Positions 5,538 through 10,184 of a stretch of DNA of 10,184 bases are shown piece after piece. The stretch covers positions 1 to 10,184 of the forward strand of contig CAZFQG010000212.1 of the NCBI GenBank assembly GCA_964520785.1, given 5' to 3'. This DNA comes from CAZFQG01 sp964520785. Lineage in GTDB: Bacteria; Planctomycetota; Planctomycetia; Pirellulales; Thermoguttaceae. The position numbers were made by a program, and so were the translations under genes. Below the pieces are notes generated by a model. It made no database searches, was not told the DNA's origin, and saw nothing but the letters and a program-made list of their open reading frames with translations. Every line of letters begins with the position of its first letter. Position 1 is the stretch's first letter.

Positions 5538-8159
5538 ATGATGAACGCGATTTCCAAAGGACTTCTTTTCGGGGCGTTTTTCTGTATTGTCTGCCGGCCT
5601 GTCTGGGCTCAAACCCCAGCGAAGCGATACTTCGCGCATCCGGCGGTGGAGGACCGGCACGGGGTGATCGCCCCGTGGTACCAGGGCCTTGGCGGCCAGT
5701 GCGATTTCCGCGTCCGCGTCGCCGCGGAAACGCTCAAGCGGTATCCCTGGGTGCCGGAAGGGGTGGCCGTTACGCCGGGGCCCTGCTTCGTTTTCAGCGG
5801 ACATTGGGCCATTTCCCCGGAGGGAGAAATCAGCCCCAAGATCGACCTGAGCGACTGGGACAACGGTGATTTGGGCCAGAGATCGTCTTATGTCCTCGCC
5901 GGTCTGGTCGATTACTACCGGTATTCCGGCGACCCGGCCGCGATCGGACTGATTACGATCAACATCGACTACCTGCTCGATTACTGCCAGACGGCCCCGG
6001 ATCATCCCTGGCCGGGTTTTCTCATCAGTTGCCCGACCAAGGGGAAGGCCTACGGCAAGGCGGACCCGACGGGGCTGATCCAGCTCGATTACACCTGCCA
6101 GGTGGGCCTGGGAGTCATCGAAGCGTACCAGCTCACCGGCAACGAGCGGTACTTGAAAGCGGTCACCCACTGGGCGGATCTGCTGGCGAAGCATTGCAAC
6201 CACGACCCCGGCGCCGCGCCGTGGGGCCGCTATGCCAATCCCGAGTGCGTCCCGTGGAAGGAACACGAAATGACTGGCGGCGTGTCGCTCGTGCTGCTGT
6301 TCCTTGATGAGGTCATCCGTCTGGGACATCGTGGCGAGGACGACGCCGTCGTGAAGGCCCGCGACGCCGGCGAGCGTTACCTCCGCGAGCACCTCCTGCC
6401 GAAATGGACGGAAGACGCCACCTGGGGCAGGCGGTTCTGGGATTGGCCCAACCACGTCAACGCGGTCGACATCCCGGGCTACGTCGCCGGATACATGATG
6501 GACCACCCCGACCGGTTCCCCAACTGGCGGTGCGACGCGCGGAACATCCTGACGCTGTTCATGGCCAGGGCGACGGTCGATCCGGCCTCGCGCGGCGGGG
6601 TGTACTCCGGCGCCTGGGCCGTGCCCGAGTCGAGCGGCTGTTGCGGGCTTTCGCTGCAATACCCGACGCAGTTGCTGGCCGCGTGGCTGGCGCGATACGG
6701 CGAGGAGGCGGACAGCGTCTGGGCGCGGGAGTTGGCCCGGCGGATGATCCTCATCAGCACGTACGACGCCCACGAAAACGGCGTCGTGGAGGACCTCATC
6801 GACGGCGGACCGTACGTGGCCGTGACGTGGTTCAACCTGGCCCACCCGTTCCCCTTGAAGTACACGCTCGACTGCATGGCATGGCAGCCGGAGTGGCTCG
6901 GCGCCGCGCGGGAGAACCACATCATGCGCAGCGCGTCGGTGGTTTCGTCCGTCGTCTATGACCGAGGGCGGGTCGAATACGAGACGTCCGCCGCGGAGGC
7001 GCCATGCGTCGACGTTCTTCGCCTGGCATTCGAGCCGACGGCGGTCACCGCGGACGGCGCGCCGCTTGAGAAGCGGGAAGGACTCGACGCCAACGGTTTC
7101 ATGGTACGGCCGCTGGCGAACGGCGACTGTATCGTGACGATCCGGCACGATGGGCTGCGCGAGATCGTTGTTGCAGGGGACGATCCTCAGGAAGCGGCCG
7201 GAGATGAGGGACTGGAGTATACCGGAGATTGGAAGGCCGTCGAGGATGAACTCGCCCAAGGCGGTTCGCTCCACGTGGCTGAGGCGGCAGGGGCGCAAGC
7301 CTCGTTCGCCTTCGAAGGGAACCAGGTCCGCTTGATCGGCCGTGCCGATCCCGATGGAGGCAAGGCGGATGTCTTTGTCGACGGCGTGAAGCAGCCGGCC
7401 GGCTTGGACTGCTGGTGCCCCCAGCGGCGTGACCGGCAGGTGCTTTATTACAAGAACGGCTTGGCACAGGGAAACCACACGCTCCAGGTCGTCGTCCGAG
7501 GCGAAAAGAACCCGCTTTCCAGCGGCGAAAAGGTCTATCTCGACGGCGTGCAGTGGTCGGCGGCCACTGGGGAGAGCGGCTCCGGCGGCGGTGGGGGTCC
7601 CGAGGAACCCCAGCGGGTGATCTTCGGTTACAAAGAGCGAACGGACTACGTCGATTCCGCCGGTCATGCATGGCGTCCGGCGACGGAGGTGGCGATTCGC
7701 CTGGGGCACGTGGCCGATCTGGTGCCCCTGGCCTTCTGGACCGAACCCCGCGCCGAGACGGTCGCCGGGACGGACGATCCCGAACTGTACCGATTCGGCA
7801 TGTATGGGCCGGACTTCACCGCGTTCTTCACGGTGGCCCCGGAAAAGACGTACCACGTCCGCGTCAAACTGGCCGAGCTGCAAAAAACCGACAAGCCGGG
7901 CCGGTTCGCCACGACGATCGAGATCCAGGGAAAGGAAATGGTCCGCGACCTGGACATCGCCGCAACGGCGGGGGGTATCGGAAAGGCGGTCGACCTGGTC
8001 TTCAACGACATCCGGCCGGAGCACGGTGTTATCTCCCTCCGCTTCCACAATCCCCACGGCGACTTCGCCGCGGTGCAGGCGATCGAAGTGGGTCCAGGCA
8101 CGGCCGAGGGAGGCGCCGAACCGGTTCCGTTCGTTCCAAAGGCCGGAGAACCCGAATGA
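5538..8159 (+). CDS. Secreted multidomain carbohydrate-active protein (alpha/alpha-toroid + beta-sandwich + malectin-like)
   Basis: An 873-residue protein. Signal peptide at 1-24 (hydrophobic 'GLLFGAFFCIV', cleavage after VWA). Residues about 60-465 form helical hairpins of the six-hairpin glycosidase/lyase type: 'YVLAGLVDYYRYSGD' (118-132), 'QVGLGVIEAYQLTGNERYL' (188-206), 'MTGGVSLVLLFLDEVIRLG' (245-263), 'DIPGYVAGYMMD' (311-322) and 'SLQYPTQLLAAWLARYG' (372-388), with aromatic/acidic loops such as 'FWDWPNHVNAVD' (300-311). A beta-rich segment follows (about 468-550). Residues 558-675 are a beta-sandwich like galactose-binding/CBM modules, ending 'KVYLDGVQWS'. A Ser/Gly linker (677-690) leads to a malectin-like domain (692-852: 'DSAGHAWRP', 'YHVRVKLAEL', 'ISLRFHNPHGDFAAVQAIEV'), which in known members binds carbohydrate. 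Probable role: periplasmic or extracellular polysaccharide hydrolysis, elimination or binding. I cannot name a CAZy family or the catalytic acids. The stop overlaps the next gene's ATG. Architecture is seen; substrate is unknown. Confidence 0.75.
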   Translation: MMNAISKGLLFGAFFCIVCRPVWAQTPAKRYFAHPAVEDRHGVIAPWYQGLGGQCDFRVRVAAETLKRYPWVPEGVAVTPGPCFVFSGHWAISPEGEISPKIDLSDWDNGDLGQRSSYVLAGLVDYYRYSGDPAAIGLITINIDYLLDYCQTAPDHPWPGFLISCPTKGKAYGKADPTGLIQLDYTCQVGLGVIEAYQLTGNERYLKAVTHWADLLAKHCNHDPGAAPWGRYANPECVPWKEHEMTGGVSLVLLFLDEVIRLGHRGEDDAVVKARDAGERYLREHLLPKWTEDATWGRRFWDWPNHVNAVDIPGYVAGYMMDHPDRFPNWRCDARNILTLFMARATVDPASRGGVYSGAWAVPESSGCCGLSLQYPTQLLAAWLARYGEEADSVWARELARRMILISTYDAHENGVVEDLIDGGPYVAVTWFNLAHPFPLKYTLDCMAWQPEWLGAARENHIMRSASVVSSVVYDRGRVEYETSAAEAPCVDVLRLAFEPTAVTADGAPLEKREGLDANGFMVRPLANGDCIVTIRHDGLREIVVAGDDPQEAAGDEGLEYTGDWKAVEDELAQGGSLHVAEAAGAQASFAFEGNQVRLIGRADPDGGKADVFVDGVKQPAGLDCWCPQRRDRQVLYYKNGLAQGNHTLQVVVRGEKNPLSSGEKVYLDGVQWSAATGESGSGGGGGPEEPQRVIFGYKERTDYVDSAGHAWRPATEVAIRLGHVADLVPLAFWTEPRAETVAGTDDPELYRFGMYGPDFTAFFTVAPEKTYHVRVKLAELQKTDKPGRFATTIEIQGKEMVRDLDIAATAGGIGKAVDLVFNDIRPEHGVISLRFHNPHGDFAAVQAIEVGPGTAEGGAEPVPFVPKAGEPE
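8145..8148 (+). promoter_or_regulatory. Ribosome binding site of the UroD-like gene, inside the preceding gene
   Basis: GGAG lies 7 bases before ATG 8156, within the last codons of the upstream gene. With the ATGA stop/start overlap it indicates coupled translation. Confidence 0.6.
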
Positions 8160-9256
8160 GTCTTTCCACTCCCGTCGACGTCCACCGCTTGATCGACCGT
8201 TACGAAGCGCGCCGCGAGGCGCGCGAGCCGCGGCTGCGACGGTTTTTGGAGAACGACGGGGTCGATTTCCTCGTCGTACAGCATCCACCGTCGGCCGTCT
8301 GGGGCCGCTGCAACAGCGTCGAGGAGATCGTCGCCAATAACCTCCGCTACACGGCCGATGCGCTGGAAGTCGACGCGACCGACGACCTGCCGTTTCTGGA
8401 GCCCTGGATCGGTACCGGTGTCTACGCCGCCGCGTTCGGCTGCGCGACGGTCTTCCGCGAGGCCGACGCGCCGCACGTCCGTTACCGGTTCCACCGGATG
8501 GAGGAGGTCCGCGGTCTCGACCCGCCGGACTGGCGCACCTGCCCCATCTTGCGGATGGTCCTCGAGTGCATCGACCGGTTCCTGGAAGAGACGCAAGGTC
8601 GGCTGCCGATTTGCGTAACGGACACCCAGTCGGCGTTCGACACGGCCACGCTCGTCGTCGACGCCTGCGAGGTGTTCGCCGCCTGCTACGAGAACGAGGA
8701 GCTTCTGCTTGATTTCCTGCAACGGATCACCGACCTGGTGGTAGAGTTCTCCCGCGTGCAACTGAAGCGGATCGGACCGGAGAGGGCCGCGCGGCCGGGG
8801 CACCAGTTTCCCAGTCTCCCGGGAGCGCCCGGTTTCAGTATTTCCGACGACAACCTGGCCGTCGCCTCGCCGGCGATCAACCGGAGAATCGCGATTCCGT
8901 TCGACCGGCGGATGGGGGCGGCCCTGGGAAGGGCGCTGGTCCACTCCTGCGGCAACTGGGCCCAGACGATGACGATATTCCGGGGGATGCCGGAAATCCT
9001 CGGTGTCGAGTGCGCGGTTGGTACCACCTCCGGCGACCCCACCCCAAACCACCCGGCCGAAGTCCGCGACGCGCTGGCCGGCTCCGGGCTCTACGCCAAG
9101 GTCCGCCTGGGGAGCGATCTGGAGAGAGCGATTGCCGTTCTGGACGAACTGGTCCATCCCGACTTGCGACTCATCGTGGAGATCGGCTACGATGAGCCAA
9201 CGGCCGCGCGGAATTACCAAATCATCCAGGAGCGACTGGCCGCGGTTTACGGATAG
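8156..9256 (+). CDS. Uroporphyrinogen decarboxylase (URO-D/MtaA-CmuA superfamily) domain protein
   Basis: A 366-residue cytoplasmic protein (no signal peptide or membrane helix), a usual length for the URO-D superfamily. Seen: 'PICVTDTQSAFDTATLVVD' (151-169) in the position of the family's 'xGPFTLA' segment, 'LLLDFLQRITDLVVEF' (183-198), 'GFSISDDNLAVASPA' (226-240) like the 'isDD..xxSPexf' motif, and 'LVHSCGNWAQ' (261-270), the HxCG(N/D) motif that supplies zinc ligands in MtaA/CmuA-type corrinoid methyltransferases. This favours a methyltransferase-like member over the haem enzyme HemE, and no other haem gene is nearby. The third zinc ligand expected roughly 75-80 residues later (G-C-G) is replaced by 'VEIG' (341-344), so chemistry is uncertain. 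It starts at the ATG overlapping the previous TGA, with GGAG 7 bases upstream, so it is probably co-made with the secreted protein. A role in one-carbon handling of a methylated or decarboxylated sugar product is inference only. Confidence 0.8.
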   Translation: MSLSTPVDVHRLIDRYEARREAREPRLRRFLENDGVDFLVVQHPPSAVWGRCNSVEEIVANNLRYTADALEVDATDDLPFLEPWIGTGVYAAAFGCATVFREADAPHVRYRFHRMEEVRGLDPPDWRTCPILRMVLECIDRFLEETQGRLPICVTDTQSAFDTATLVVDACEVFAACYENEELLLDFLQRITDLVVEFSRVQLKRIGPERAARPGHQFPSLPGAPGFSISDDNLAVASPAINRRIAIPFDRRMGAALGRALVHSCGNWAQTMTIFRGMPEILGVECAVGTTSGDPTPNHPAEVRDALAGSGLYAKVRLGSDLERAIAVLDELVHPDLRLIVEIGYDEPTAARNYQIIQERLAAVYG

Positions 9257-9259
9257 CAG

Positions 9260-9288
9260 CCTCCGCTGCTTCGCGGAGGCCGCGAAGC
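9260..9288 (+). repeat. Two overlapping, mutually exclusive inverted repeats
   Basis: Three bases after the UroD-like stop. Hairpin A: CCTCCGC (9260-9266) pairs with GCGGAGG (9273-9279), loop 6. Hairpin B: GCTTCGCGG (9268-9276) pairs perfectly with CCGCGAAGC (9280-9288), loop 3, and can be extended by wobble pairs. The arms overlap, so only one can form at a time. Could be an mRNA 3' stabiliser, a REP-like element or the remnant of a mobile end. Confidence 0.6.
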
Positions 9289-9306
9289 GGTTCTGGAAAG
9301 TAATCC

Positions 9307-9331
9307 CGTTAGTCCGGTCGCTAACGTTTTT
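9307..9331 (+). terminator. Intrinsic-terminator-like hairpin after the hydrolase-UroD operon
   Basis: CGTTAG (9307-9312), 8-base loop, CTAACG (9321-9326), directly followed by TTTTT (9327-9331). The 6-bp stem is short and moderately stable, but the T-run position is right and it lies 50 bases after the stop of the two-gene operon. Confidence 0.5.
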
Positions 9332-10167
9332 CTCAGGCGGACGCATTCCTTGCCTTTCTCGACCGCTATGAGCCGGAGACGATCTATCTGGTCGGGGATT
9401 TCGTCGACGGTTGGAAACTCCGCCGCCGATGGTACTGGCCGCGTGTGTACACTTCGATTCTTCGGAGACTGATGGAGCTTTCGAAGAGGGGGACGGTGAT
9501 TCGGTATGTCGCCGGCAACCATGACGAGTTCCTCCGCGATTTGATCGGTCGGAACGACGTGATCGAGATTGGGAATTCGTTTATCCACGAGACCCCCCAA
9601 AAGCTCCGGTTCCTGGTGATTCACGGGGATCAGTTCGACGCCATCGAACGGAAGGCACCCTGGTTGTCGCACATATCATCCGTCGTGTATGATGGTCTCC
9701 TTGCGTTGAATGTTCTCGGAAACTTCGTCAGGCGGAAACCAAAGACGGCCGGATATGGGCTTTGTGGCTTGCTGAAACGCAATGTCAAGTGTCTTGTTCG
9801 CTTTTTTAGCCGATTCGAAAGCCAACTCTCGGACGCGGCTCGGCGAATCGGTTGCGAGGGAGTCATCTGCGGCCACATCCATTCTCCGGCGATCCGCGAT
9901 GAGGAAGATTTCGTATATCTCAACACGGGAGACTGGGTGGAGCATGGAAGTGCTCTGATCGAACATCTCGACGGGACGATCGAGTTGGAACTGATGCACA
10001 CGGATCGGAAGGAGCGGCTCGCCCCACGGGACCGGCTGGAGGAAAAGAAGCCGGTGGTAGTGGGAGGCAAATCGGCCCCGTCGCGAGAGCTGGTCCATGG
10101 CGATCAACTCGTCGCGATGAATTGTTCAAACTATACCTCACGCGGCAATATTCTGAGGTTTTTGTAG
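9325..10167 (+). pseudogene. 5'-truncated LpxH-like metallophosphoesterase (UDP-2,3-diacylglucosamine diphosphatase-like)
   Basis: The frame is open from just after TAA 9322-9324 to TAG 10165-10167 (280 codons). It reads 'SQADAFLAFL' then 'ETIYLVGDFVDGWKLRRRWYWP', matching this phosphatase family from the residues just after its first motif. Metal-site motifs present: GDFVD (Asp at 9397-9399), GNHD (9514-9525), 'VIHGDQFD' (His at 9622-9624) and 'CGHIHSP' (9868-9888). The first motif, SDxHLG, normally 10-15 residues before 'QAD', is missing; none of the three forward frames between 9200 and 9330 encodes it. The first ATG or GTG in frame is GTG 9445, which would also lose GDFVD. The loss starts exactly at the T-tract of the terminator. 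In Gram-negative relatives the intact enzyme acts in lipid A synthesis; other members have unknown phosphoester substrates. Calling it a pseudogene is inference; an assembly join or an unusual start is possible. The rest of the frame has no stop, so the truncation is recent or the product is still used. Confidence 0.65.
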
Positions 10168-10184
10168 TGTTTGAAAACGCAGTG

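Noticed and set aside
7553..8155. Upstream in-frame extension of the UroD-like gene
   Set aside because: It overlaps the malectin-like domain of the preceding gene in another frame. The URO-D homology begins near the ATG at 8156, which has its own ribosome binding site.
5448..8288. Very long open frame on the minus strand opposite the carbohydrate-active gene
   Set aside because: Its translation is Arg/Asp/Val-rich with no recognisable motif or signal, and it lies antisense to a gene with a signal peptide, a ribosome binding site and clear domains. Long antisense frames are expected at this GC content.
1..10184. CRISPR arrays, tRNA or rRNA genes, transposases, phage or toxin-antitoxin genes
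   Set aside because: No spaced direct repeats, cloverleaf-like sequence or recognisable mobile-element or defence protein was seen on either strand.

Overview
The window is GC-rich (roughly 60-65% by eye) with tightly packed genes. The gene content fits a Planctomycetota-like bacterium or a related PVC-group or soil/sediment lineage. The reasons are a very large secreted PQQ-type beta-propeller protein, a secreted carbohydrate-active-looking protein ending in a malectin-like module, a uroporphyrinogen-decarboxylase-like methyltransferase-family protein beside it, and a glycosyltransferase fused to TPR-like helices. Taxonomy is inference from gene content only; no rRNA or other marker gene is present.

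Layout. (1) 9-1007 (+): C-terminal part of a chain-length-determinant (Wzz/GumC-like) membrane protein, probably continuing off the left edge. (2) 1014-2504 (-): family-2 glycosyltransferase with a TPR-like tail, convergent with the first gene and separated from it by 6 bases. (3) 2640-5309 (-): secreted 889-residue protein with two PQQ-like beta-propellers. It precedes the glycosyltransferase, but that gene has its own promoter-like sequence. (4) 5310-5537: a 228-base divergent control region. (5) 5538-8159 (+): secreted 873-residue protein with an alpha/alpha-toroid hydrolase/lyase-like domain, a beta-sandwich binding domain and a malectin-like domain. (6) 8156-9256 (+): cytoplasmic UroD/MtaA-family protein whose ATG overlaps the preceding TGA (ATGA), so the two are translationally coupled. 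(7) 9257-9331: two competing hairpins, then an intrinsic-terminator-like hairpin with T5. (8) 9325-10167 (+): an LpxH-like (UDP-2,3-diacylglucosamine diphosphatase-like) metallophosphoesterase that lacks its first metal-binding motif and any plausible start codon, so it looks like a 5'-truncated pseudogene.

How the genes may work together. The first two genes point to exopolysaccharide or cell-surface glycan synthesis. The middle three suggest extracellular polysaccharide recognition or breakdown joined to a one-carbon or unknown cytoplasmic step. Two of the minus-strand genes share an almost identical promoter-like block (18 of 21 bases, core GTGGTAnACTC), which suggests common control. The most interesting unit is the coupled hydrolase-UroD-like pair with the divergent propeller gene. 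The most striking anomaly is the decapitated phosphoesterase directly abutting a terminator.
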